64,000 nt of DNA from Plecoglossus altivelis (lineage: Eukaryota > Chordata > Actinopteri > Osmeriformes > Plecoglossidae): the NCBI GenBank assembly GCA_036571765.1, contig BROE01000023.1, positions 2,176,688-2,240,687 on the forward strand, given 5' to 3'. The translations under genes and the position numbers were made by a program. Of the stretch, positions 15,300 to 26,900 are shown one piece after another. Numbering within the stretch: position 1 is the stretch's first letter; the number at the start of each line of letters is the position of its first letter. Below the pieces are notes generated by a model, which worked only from the letters and a program-made list of their open reading frames with translations, was not told where the DNA came from and did not search any database.

Positions 15300-17003
15300 C
15301 CTTTAGGTTATTTATTTAAGTAGCACTCCATATTCCACTGCTTGCAGTGTATGGAACAGTTAGCCTCTTACTCAGCATGTGCAGCTGAACCTACCTGATG
15401 ATAGTAAAATGTTAGGTGCAAACCCAATAGACAAACCTTAATTAAAACTAGGTGATGAATCTTAATCAGTAATTTATTTGTTGGCAAACAAGTTTCACTG
15501 TTACAACAAATATTAGTTATGAGGTCATTCAACTTGGAAACCAATACAAAAATGAATAAATAAAATGGCATAATCATTCTCATAACTGTGCTGCTAAATT
15601 CTTCACCTCCATTTTTCAGATTATTGTTGTTTTTTTTAACAAATAAATAAATATTTTTCCCCATGAGGGAAAAAAAAGAAAAACACTTCTCCAGTAGATT
15701 TTTCACTTCGAAGGTTTTTTCTTTAATAAGTAAAACAGCCATCTTTCTCTTAACAAGTGCCTAGTGCTCATCAATATTCCATTTGTTCTCTTTCTGAAAA
15801 GCACTAGCGCCTCATCTGACTGACAGACAAATCCAGGCTGCACTGCTCACCTCTTTGCAGGACATTGAACAGTATCTTGGCTTACTTTTCAGACACTTAG
15901 CATTTTGTCCATTATGTGGTACTTGAACCATAAATCTCCATCTATCTACACAGTGAAGAAACTCAAGCTGTAAAACGAAATGGTTCCGAAAACATTGGTG
16001 AATACACTGCTAGAAAAAAGTACGGCAAGTGCTTTGTTTTGTGATTTTTTTGTTGTTATTTTGTTTTGCTGTTTTGTTTGTTGTATTTGGAAAGAATGAC
16101 AGGATTAAGAAAAAACTATGTTCACACTGGTTTCAGAATCCCAACAAGACCAGCACAACAAAAATGAAATGCTCCTATCCACTACATTTACAGAGACAAA
16201 GGTTTGAGTGGGAACAAAAAGCATACTATTATGTGCAATGCTAGTATCTGTACAGTTACATAGAAATATCTCATAATTCTCTGTTATTAGTTATTTTTTT
16301 CTCCCTCTTTTTTAACAATTGTTATTATTACAGCAAAAGGAAAGGGAACAGAAAAGATATGCTCTAAAGCATACAGTATATATGATAAAGGTGTCCTTCA
16401 TGAGAGTCGTTCAAAATCAGTTTTTGTTTGACTTGCAGTTACACTTCAGAGGAAAAAAGTGCTGCAATTCACAAGAGGAAGAAAATCTTTCAAAAAGCCA
16501 GAATGGATACAGAAGTATAATAAAATAGTTTTGTTTTTTTTTCATCCCCATCTTTGTTCTGGTTTACTCTGCTCATGAACTAGTCGTTGTGAAGCTTTGG
16601 GCCAAGTGTAGTTCCTTTGGACTGTCAAAATGAATTTCCCTGCCCAAAAGTCCCACCAGAGTACTAGTCTCTTATCACGCTGAGACAAAAAGCGTCAATC
16701 CATAAGCGTCAATCCAGGATTTGAGATGCACACAAACAAGAAACGCACATCCATGGTTCCAGCACGAGTCTAGTCACATTAGCCACTCAACAAAGTATCT
16801 CTGTATTCCAATTGTGGTCAGCACTAGCGATGTTCTGGTGTAGTTCTCAATCTCAGTCGTCAGTATTGTACACAGAATAAAAAAAGGCTACCACTGCCGA
16901 ACAACTGATCAGCACAAGGGGGGCTGGGGAGGGGGGAGGGGAGTGGAGGATCACGGCAGGAGAGAGGAGAGCGTGGGGGGGTGAGATGGCAGTCTGCAAG
17001 GGT
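15300..17003 (-). other. adgrl3: probable adgrl3 3' UTR
   Basis: This is the minus-strand sequence after the stop codon. It starts C/T-rich (16900-17000), then turns AT-rich with long A and T runs. Minus-strand AATAAA signals occur at 15473-15478 and 15311-15316, so the message probably ends near 15450 or 15290. The true end was not determined. A 15-base direct repeat (aagcgtcaatccat unit) lies near 16690-16720. Confidence 0.5.
15473..15478 (-). terminator. candidate polyadenylation signal AATAAA
   Basis: This is the first AATAAA on the minus strand after the adgrl3 stop codon that I could find, about 1.5 kb downstream. A second one lies at 15311-15316. Neither is confirmed. Confidence 0.35.
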
Positions 17004-17965
17004 CTATAGGCTGGTTACCAGGTGAGAGGGCTCCGGGGGGGCTTCTTCAGGGGATGGATCCTCCTTGTTGGGGGGGACAATGAACCCGTCGCTGCTGCCG
17101 CGCCCCAGGTGGTAGTACGAGTGCAGCTGGTGAAGGTGGTTACGCGAACCCAGGTTGGGCATGCTCTTGTAATATACGTCGTCTGAGCTGGCTTCAGGGC
17201 TCTTGCCCGCTGGGTGGGCCTCTCCGCCGACATCCTTGGCGCTGTCGCCATTGCCTGAGGCGTCGGGCAGGCCGGCCAGCATGGGCATGCTGGTGTAGAG
17301 GGAGTCCCGGTGGTGGTTGTGTCCAGGCGACGAGGCCTGGTCCTGGGTGTGCTCATTAGTCAGCAGGGGGAAGAAGCTCTCGCTGTTCTCCTGCGGGATC
17401 CTCCTCCTGGAGGACGAAGTGGTGTTGGTGGAGGAGGAGAAGGGGTGGTGGGGGAGCGGCAGGGGAGGGGCCGTCGACTGGTGTAGGTGGTTGTGGAGGT
17501 TGTCCACTGCCTGGAGGGGCGGAGGCGGGCGCTGGGGCAGGAGGGGAGCGTTGGACTCCTCGCGGATGAGCTCCAAGCCCAGGCCCTCGTCGTGGTGGCA
17601 GGGGAAAGAGGAGTGGTCTTCCAGGCCCAGACTCACATTCATCCCCATTCCCATGCCCATGCCCATACCGTACGCACTGTCCTTGCCGCCGTTGCTCACG
17701 TTGTTGACCAGCTTGTTCATGAGGTTGCGGTTTTGCTCGGCTGAGCGTTCGTGGTTGTTCAGGTAGGAGGGGATGTAGTTGGACGTGAGCTCTTTCAGGA
17801 TCTTCTTCTCCAGCGTCGTCTCCTTGTGGTTGTAACCCCTGTCGATGATCTGGACACAGTCGCTCATGTACTCGGCGCTGGCGATGCTGTAGCTGTTGCC
17901 ATGGTTACCATTCAGTGGTAGAGTATCCATGACACTTGTATCCCTGGCATTGTTCAGGATTCCCT
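17004..17965 (-). CDS. adgrl3: adgrl3 terminal coding exon, long cytoplasmic tail with PDZ ligand
   Basis: This exon carries 960 nt after a two-base split codon, ending with TAG at 17004-17006. It starts GILNNARDTSVMDTLPLNGN and ends GPCR tail-style with SHLVTSL, a class I PDZ ligand of the kind bound by Shank family scaffolds. Conserved blocks are YIPSYLNNHERSAEQNRNLM, LGLELIREESNAPLLPQR, RRRIPQENSESFFPLLTNEH, RDSLYTSMP and DVYYKSMPNLGSRNHLHQLH. Between them lie low-complexity inserts: a Met-Gly run (17640-17666), His/Pro-rich and Ser/Thr-rich stretches. These make this tail longer than the mammalian one. Acceptor cattccag. Confidence 0.97.
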
Positions 17966-20900
17966 CTGGAATGATAAACAGGGGAGAGAGGGTTTGTGTG
18001 AGTGAGGAGGGATGAGAGCTAATTACGAAGGGTTTAATGTCAGGCACTGATTGGCTAAAAAAACACAGACACCTATTTGGAACCTTCCATGATATAATTA
18101 AGTCAGTGTTCTGTTTTAACCATTGCATAGGCTTAAATTCACACATACCAACTGAACATCAAAAACACTGGTTGATGAGTCTAAAAATAGAACGTTAAGT
18201 GTCAATACTTACCTTACCTACTCCCTCAGGTTCTAAATATATTTTCAAAGCAGTGCGTATTTACAATTTGCATACAGTTCTATCTTTCAGAGGGAGTATG
18301 TGTGTGGTATTGAAGTAGATCATAGTAAAAGATGGCAACACTAATACATGTCTAACAATGAACAACATGGACAGTAGAGCATACACACAAACACACACAC
18401 ACACACACACACACACAACAGAGACAGCACAAAGCCATGCGTTCAGCTATAACAGTGAGGCAGATAGCCCTTGTAGAACCCGTCTATGCAGAACATATGT
18501 TTATCTAGACTCCAGACATTTTGGTGTTGGTTGTTATCAAACTATGTATGTGATGGTATTTTTTGCTGTGGACAAGGGTCCTGCTATGTCTCTGTCATGC
18601 AGAGAATGTGTGGCAGTAAAGGCCATGGAATTGAATGTGCATATCTTTGCATGAGGAGAAAAGGTGTTTCCTTTCTCAAGACTATTGAAACTTATTTTGA
18701 AAATGCTGAAACAAAGTCTGACCTCTGTTTATGAATCTGAATGTATGTGCGTGGAACAACTGACTGGTCAGCTACAAATAAACTCATTTTGTGTTGGAAT
18801 TCGGACTGTTCTGCGAACAATGTACATTTAATCGATGTCTATGTCTGAATTTCAGCAGATTTGTCTTTCTTTTTTTCCGTATACAACTGAAATGGCTGGA
18901 TAGGTGTCTCATTAACCAGCAAAGAGTGAAGAGGAAAGGAAAGCCAAGGTCAATTACATTTGGTAAGCAATGTTTAGTTTGACTCCCATACTTGTCTCTC
19001 TGTAGGGCTCTTTTAGGGGCCGCGTGAGGGAGAGGGAAGAAAACAGAAAAACACAAGTAAGCATTACAGTGACAAGTAGAGAGGATGGTGTGCATGGTGT
19101 GACACTAACTGGACTCCTGCAGGCAGCCAAACCACGTTTATCGTCATGCACACTTAGCTCTAGTTCAATTATTTGGGAAAAAGCAAGACAATGTAAATCC
19201 ACAGTCTCACAAACATCTGAGGGGAGTCTGTTCATCAATTGCTATGTTGAGGTAGTCTGGGCGACTTGTTTTTCCTATTCAAGGTATGTTCTGATCCAAG
19301 ATATGCGCTACAGGAATTAATGTATCCAATTGCTATTGGCTCTGCTTGAGTTTTGTACTCGTACTTGAGAACTTAGTCACAGAAGCAGTTTGGAGATTTT
19401 TTTAAAGGGGGAGAGCATGCTTTAGTGAAAGCTTATTTTTATAATTAAGATCGACGATGTTATTTTAAATCCTCGTCAAACATATCTACTTTAGAAAGTG
19501 ATCACTGGTAAGGGTGGCATGATTATAATGTTCATATCCACCTGCAGCAATGAACACTATATGAACAAAAAAAAGACAAGATGGAACACAAAATTTGCAG
19601 ACAACAGTGCAGCAGAGAATCAACAATGACTGGTGGTGTATCTGGCTCCAGATTGCTGTGAGAGTTCTCTGGCTATTTCACGGTTCAAATGTTTGAGTAT
19701 CTGTCCAACAATTTCCTCGCATTGCATTATGCATGCATGGCAAGCAAAAATGAATGAGTTCAGAGCATGACAAATGATGGTGACAGAATTGCATGCCCAA
19801 TCGGAAGCCACCGTACACCCCCAAAAAACAACAAACCCACAGAAATAGATACTGTGGGTTCTTTGAGATAAAGCCTTCGCTTTGGCAAACAGATAGCGAG
19901 AGCAGTGTTCTTCAAGTCTCTTTCTTGGCAAACCTGACACCAATTACACCAATTTACCATATTGACATACGTTTACCATATATGACTATATTCTACGCAG
20001 CGACCACCTCGGCTGCTCGGCAAATCAACAAATAATTGGATGTGAAAAGATGGGGGGGTTGCTTTTCCCAGGACCCCAAGAAACACGCATTCAAAAACAC
20101 TGCTCCTGCTCCATCAATAAATAATGAAAGGATGCTAGCACACCTTGCGTGTTGTACATGCCCACAGTTGGGTTGTTATAGACGGCCGATTCCCCAAGCA
20201 ATGTGTTATAGGGATTGTTAGTGCCATGAGGACGCAGGAGTGCATTAGTTATAAGATGGTTAGCCATAGCCCCTGGAGCAGCCAGAAAGAGACAGAGAGA
20301 CAGGCGTAGGCAGAGTGAGGGGGAGGGAGACAGTTATGAAAACGATACGGAAGAGGAAAAGGATAAATAAGAAGGGGGGGGGGAGCGGGAGAAGTGAGGG
20401 AGAGAGGAAAGGACGAGAGGGAGGGAGAGAGAGAAATGAAACAAGCAGAAAGAGGGAGAGAACATAGATCAGTCAGGCAGACGCTGCTGAGCACTGACAG
20501 CCATCAACATTCACATGATCATATGATTACCAGTGAGAGACGGTTTGCTACTAAAGATATTATGAGTTTTAGACTGGCGTGACTATGGTTGACCATCAAG
20601 TTCACTTTAGAGTCACTTTATTCCAACTGGTAACCAGACGTCGATGTTAGCTCTGGTGCGCTGCACATTCAGACAGGTTGTGGATAATAGCAGAGTGAGT
20701 GTGCAACAAAACTAGCACTGACATAGAGCATAACACATATAACGCTGCTAGAATAGACTTAACAGGACGTAACCATGTAACTCAAGACAGAGTCTGATTG
20801 CAAATTCATTGGGATTGTTTTTGTTTTTTTTGTCTAATAGATGATTTCTTTCAATTGTCCTTAAGCGCTGTGGTCATGTAGGAGGAATTGCTTGGCCTTC

Positions 20901-23900
20901 GTACAGGCAGAACACAGACAAAGGCCTCAGATGAAACCTTCTCCTTCAGGAAAGACAGCTGTTAGCTTTGGCTTCCAATAGAACTGATTAGCCTTGCTTT
21001 TTTGGACGGGATTTCTCCAATTACAGCCGTTTGTGAAATCAGTGGCCCTGGCAGCGCTTCATTTCTATGGTGATGTCACAGTGGAAACCGTGGTGTGTGA
21101 TGAGACCTGGCTGAGATGCCTCATGTGTTGTGTGCAATTTCCAAAACAACCTTTGGAGTGCAAATCTTTAATAACGTGATCAATCATAGGTGGGCAGGGT
21201 AATTTGAATGCTGGTTGCATCTTTGCTGATGATAACCAAAGCTGCTTTTTGGGGGCGCGTTTACATAATTTACACAATAAAGCATCGTTTCTTAGATTAA
21301 CTGGTAATGGAAATGTTAGGGATCATTTCGTGTTTATATGTTACTGAGCACGCTTGATTCGGAGCACATTTCAGCATTACATGTGCTGCATCACATGTCA
21401 ACATCTTTGATGTGAGTCTAGAGCGTGCACTCTGTGCACAAGACAGAGTGGGTAAATATCTTTGGAAAACATCTTTCATCTGAAGCGGAAATATACGCCA
21501 ATTAGTTCCACGGCTGCAGTGCACTGTTCCCTTTGCAGTGCTCTGAATCTGTCAGACTGGGGAAGAGGGAGAGAGGGGGAACAAGAATCTGAAAGAGATA
21601 AGGCACTTCTCTAATGACCTGCGACTCTCGCCTTTGACAAACCGCCACGAAGACTGTGTCTAGACTGCATCAGGACAACAAGCCACGGAGGGGTAGCAAG
21701 GCTAATTCAACACTGCGCTTCATGTTTAGCTGCAACAGGAATGACGTGTGCGTGACTCATTTTGCTATGTTGAAACTGATATCGATATGTTTTATGTCAC
21801 TTCATGCAACTGGTTTGGAAGGGTGAGGAGAAGATGAGATGTTATACAAGTGTCTCATTTAGTTTATTGCCAAAAATGTTGTTCCAGTAACTCCATAAAG
21901 TTTGCTCTATGAAATGTGGCTGTTTATAATGCAAGTTTACATTTATTAAACACATTTCAAGTGTGATTGCTTCCAAATTTTATACTGACAGACAGCAACA
22001 GTTTTACTGATCAAAGCATTTCCTTTTTCACATGTGTTTGATGTTGATTTTAATATGGGAGGTATGTATTCATTGGGTTATTGTTTTTGTTTGATATTAT
22101 CAGGGTACTCTTTCTTGCAGCCGTTGCTTTCAGTCTGCTAATTAGAGAGGCTTCCAAAAATACCAGCCTCTTTTGAAATGATAAACAGTCCGCTCCAAGC
22201 TTGCTCTCCACTTACAGTGTCTGTGTTTGATAAATTGGACAATTTCCAAATGGTACTGATTGTGAAACGGTAATCTTGGGCACTGGGAAAAATTGAACAT
22301 GCAAGGCTATCAGGTTGATTGCGTGTCTCTTTCTCAAGTGGGTCTAAGTATGGAGCAGAGTGTAATTGTATTGTCATGTGGTAGCAGTGTAAGTATGAAG
22401 TTGAAATGTACAGGCAGCCAGGGAGAAACATACGCTCATGTCTTCTCATAATTTTATAATACGAATGAGGAGCCGTCAAGGGTTAAGTGTGACTATTTTG
22501 CATCTGTTTGTGACGCTTGTGAATGTGCCACAACACATCCTGCGAAAAGACTGGAAATATGCCGCAGAAGATGCGTTCGTTCCACCACATCCGCGTTCAT
22601 GATTCAAACTGACGTGCTAAAAAGGTCTTTAACTAAAAAATGTGTGCATTCACCCCCTTCTACAAAAATTATGATGTCTTCCTCTCCTTGTAACACAGAA
22701 CCCCCCTCCCAAAGTCCCACCCCCCTCCCAAAGTCCCACCCCCCGCCCCGGCCCCGGCTAAAAGCTGCCCGTCTGTGGATGGCGCTCAGCTGAGTGCCTA
22801 ATTATCGAGATCTCGACACTTCCTCTCGCCGTCGAACATCAATCCGTCATCATAACGACGCATTAGTGTCGGCGCGAGTGGGAGCCCGGAGCAGATTTAG
22901 AGAGTTGAGCGGTGCAGGGCTCAGACCCTCCATCAAGAAACCCACTCCTACTCCTCTCCTCCCCCCAACTGGGAGAGAGGAGCCTGGGTGAGGGATGACA
23001 AGAGGACTGGGCTGTTTCTACCAGGACCGCAGATATGGTCTGGGAGGCGGTGACATCAGTATTTAACTCCAAAATCAGATGCATTTCGGTACCCTATGGC
23101 AGTAGACCTGTTGTGTTCTGGCTGCCTGGGGAAGTGGTAGAAATACTGTATACTGGATTGATAGATACTGTAGATATTGTATGGAAGAGTGTGACTTTTT
23201 GTTATTGTTTGTTAGAACTATTGAAACCTCCAAAGCTTGCAAATACTTTATTAAAAACAAGACTTTAGCAACATAGTTGCTTAGTTTAGTCATTGTACTG
23301 AGAATAATAACATTTGCATTTGTGGCTGTTATCAAGTAAAGATGCCATTTAAACTCAAATTATAAATTGTACATTTTTGGTCTGTTTTGTAGTTTTAAAT
23401 TAAGAATGTATTATGATGATTTAGTCAGAAGATAAAGTGGAAAGAAAGCTAAAATAATCTTTGCTTTGAGAAAGTGCATTTCATGTGAGGTGTTATGCTG
23501 TACCCAATTGCTGTTAGGTACTTTAACACGATAAACTAACCAGTGTATGTATCTTAATTCAACCTGTAAGGATAATTATTACAAGTTAATTTAATTAATT
23601 TCACCCTGTATCATGTAATATAAGGGTATGGCGTCCAATGCACATCAGTCTATGGGATTGGCACTTCCACTATGAAAAAGGTACACACTCACTTGACTTA
23701 AAACATATGTCAGCAAGAAGCGCTGCAGTTGCTAGGCTAGCGCAAGGCCAGGAAGCACAGGAGCAGGATAATGCTAATGGTGTGCTTACCTCTGTTGAGC
23801 GACGCTGAGCTGGTGATGTCACCAGTCATGAAGGAGGACTCAGACTGTTTCCTCACTGTGTCATTCCACATGCGACGGATCCGACTCTGAGGACAAATCA

Positions 23901-26900
23901 CACAGGTAGAAACACGAGCAGCATCAAAACAGGCAGTTCTGTCTACTCAATCTTCACAAGGAGACAGTAAACATTTCTAGGAGTAAAACTGTTCAGTTTT
24001 GTGCGTGTAAAACTATTCAGTTTTACTCAACAACATAAACTTCAGAACCTCTGCCACTCCAACACAGTTTAGTTCAACCGCCATTAGGCTACTTTACTGA
24101 ATGAGTCCATTAAGTATTTATCGATGTGAGAGCCATTTTGGGTGATGACCCAGACAGGGCCCTCAGTGTGGCTGTAAGGTCCTGCTCCTGTACCTGTGAC
24201 CCTGTGGAGTAACGTCCGGGAGCACGAGAGGCAGTGCTCTTCCCTGAGCCAATTGAGCTCTCCACACTTTTCCCACTACAGCAGTGAGTACGCAGGCACT
24301 TCCCATACTCTTTACGCACCTGTGGAACACAACACACACACGCACACAATATGCACACACACAACACAAAAGAAATATATCAGCTGTGAAGTACGCACTG
24401 GAAACTGCTAGTAAAATCTACTTCATTCACTATTCACAGTTAGTAAAAGGGGCCCTTGCCTTCTTCTGAAGGACACAGTGGAAGATGAAGATGAACATCC
24501 CTTGAAGAGAGTTGAAGATGGTGAACAAGTAGGCCATGACCACCGTGCTCTCGTTGACATACATCAGGCCGAACGCCCAGGTCAGCCCCAGCAGACAGAG
24601 CAGGGCCACGGCCCCGATTACCCAGGATCTGCAACAAAGCAGGACATGGGAAGCGTCAGAGAGTCCGGAATGGCGATCAACAATGGTCCAGAAGGTAGTA
24701 GCCATGACGCACAGTTTTGCATAGCCAACGCTTTGGTTAGCCTCATTTCAATCTGTTGCTAGCTCCCGTGATATGAAGAATGCCTTGCTGCTGATTGCAT
24801 TTGGTTGAATCCTGAACGTTGACAGTTGCCACATTGAGATCTGTAGAAATGGGGTGTTCTGTACAACTAAATGAACACACCGCCTCAAATTCAGAGAGCA
24901 CTAGCAGATCATGAATGTTTCTATTCAGAATTAGCAATGATGACATCTTTGTCTCTTACGACATTGAATGAATCAGACATTAAAGATGAAAAAAGTGTCA
25001 ACCCCCAAGCAGATAAAAAGCAAAAATCCCCTAGAATGGGGAAAACATGTACAAAGACCAGGATGAATATAAAGCATAATTTACACTAGGTTTAGCTTTT
25101 CTTCCACAGTTTTGCCTTGAATTTTCTGAAAAGTGGTTGCCCAATGAATGGAACTTCAAGGGCAACCTTACATAACCTCCAAATGGGAAAGTGATTACAC
25201 AATAAGCCTGACACAGGACATGGGTTATTAATTATAGAACAGTCAGGCAATTTGCATATGAACACATTGTACCATAGTATAAAAAAAACTGCTACAGGGT
25301 TTTTTCAAGCCTTGACTAAAATGAACACGATGAATACTGGGTAATCCTTCTTTTAGCAGGAATGCATTTAAAAATGAAAGAAGTCTGTATTTGGGTCGCC
25401 TTTCGAAACATAGTGTGTGACATTTAACAAAACACTTAACATTTGAATACAGTGTGAATATTCAAAGCGCCACGCACACTATCGCTGAATACTTCAAACT
25501 GTATAGATTTCCGGTTAAGAAAAACGGGGTAGTGTCAGCCTTAAGTTAGCAAGCCGGCATTCATGTCAGATGTAGCAAAAGCGGTAGAGTCTAGGATGAG
25601 GGCTCTACTTCAGACATCATGGATTTACTGAGGAATGGTTGATGGCTTAGGGTCTAGAATGTTCCAAGGAAGGCATGAATGAAAGATGACATGACAGGCA
25701 AAGGGCCTTGCTTGTTCATCTTACTTGATCTCAGGTTCGTAATCCTGATAGCTGTCATGCGTAATAAACAAAGAAGAAGGAGAAATTAACAACGAAAGCA
25801 ATAAATTAAACAACATCAACAAAATTAATGTCATGCAATGCAGATACAACACAACATGGTTTTACGATTGTAGAGGATGGAGAAATACCACCAAAAGAAA
25901 AAGCTACAAAAAGGTTTCCAATATTGAAAAAGAACTACCAACCAATGCAAGACAATGTGCTGTGCAGTACACACATGCAGCTGTCTTGTTGCCAGAATCT
26001 GCCTTGCCCAGGGGAGACCTTTGCAAGTTGCAGGTGCTAAACATAATTATCTCTGCTCACACCAAGTCTCGGCTCCCCAATAAATACTGGTGGGCTGAGC
26101 CAGCGCCGGATATAAATGGGCCAGATGTGAGGCAAAATAAATGATTTATGAAATTACTGGGGCAACCATTAAACATAATTTTCCCAGGTCTATCTTAATG
26201 ACCTGTTGGGAGAGGTACTTCATCAAGCTGATTGCCCCCGGAATGGTCAGGGAGACACAACCAGCGTGCAAAAAGAGAGTGAAAATATTGACCTCAAACT
26301 TGAAACATTTCTGCAGAGGGAGGGGGGAGGGGACGGGGTTCGGGGGGGGGAGAGAGATGCCTGAGGACACAATAAAGGCTTCTGAGACGACAGGATATGA
26401 ATACGTTTGGATCTCAATGTAGCATATTTGACTGTGGGTAGAAATTCAGATGAAAGGTGAGTGTTGAGTGCATGTATGAGATGTTGATAACTGCTTGCCT
26501 CTGTCCCACTTGACCCCCTTAGATGAATGGCTCAGTCCAGCCACACAAGCACCATGTTTAAATGGCCTCCTTCATTCCTCATACAAACATCCTTGACTGA
26601 CAACTGTGCAAAAAAAGGTGACGGAAATGGGTGTTTCATAATGAACTTGAGCTGAATCTTTTTTGACGATACCATACACACTACTGTATATAGACAAACA
26701 TAGTGGGACACCTACACACAACACCTACAGGAGTTTGCCTGTCATTCTCATTGCCTGTAGTTTTGGAGCGCGTTGTCCAAGAAATTCATAAAGGTATGAT
26801 GATCAGGTGTCCCAATACATGTGTCTCTATTGCGTAGCAGCTGGTAGGGGAAGTTTAGAAGATCAATGGAATCAATACAATCAGTAAACAAACTGGAATC

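Larger units (their letters stand above)
17966..23789 (-). other. adgrl3 intron, 5,824 nt, with alternative tail exon
   Basis: It contains the alternative tail exon (18954-19009), a CA repeat (18391-18417), a purine-rich tract (20285-20465) and a CpG-dense patch (22560-22930). Other parts show nothing I can name. Confidence 0.6.

Noticed and set aside
17317..17766. 149-codon plus-strand frame opposite the terminal exon
   Set aside because: It is a shadow of the GC-rich adgrl3 tail exon on the other strand.
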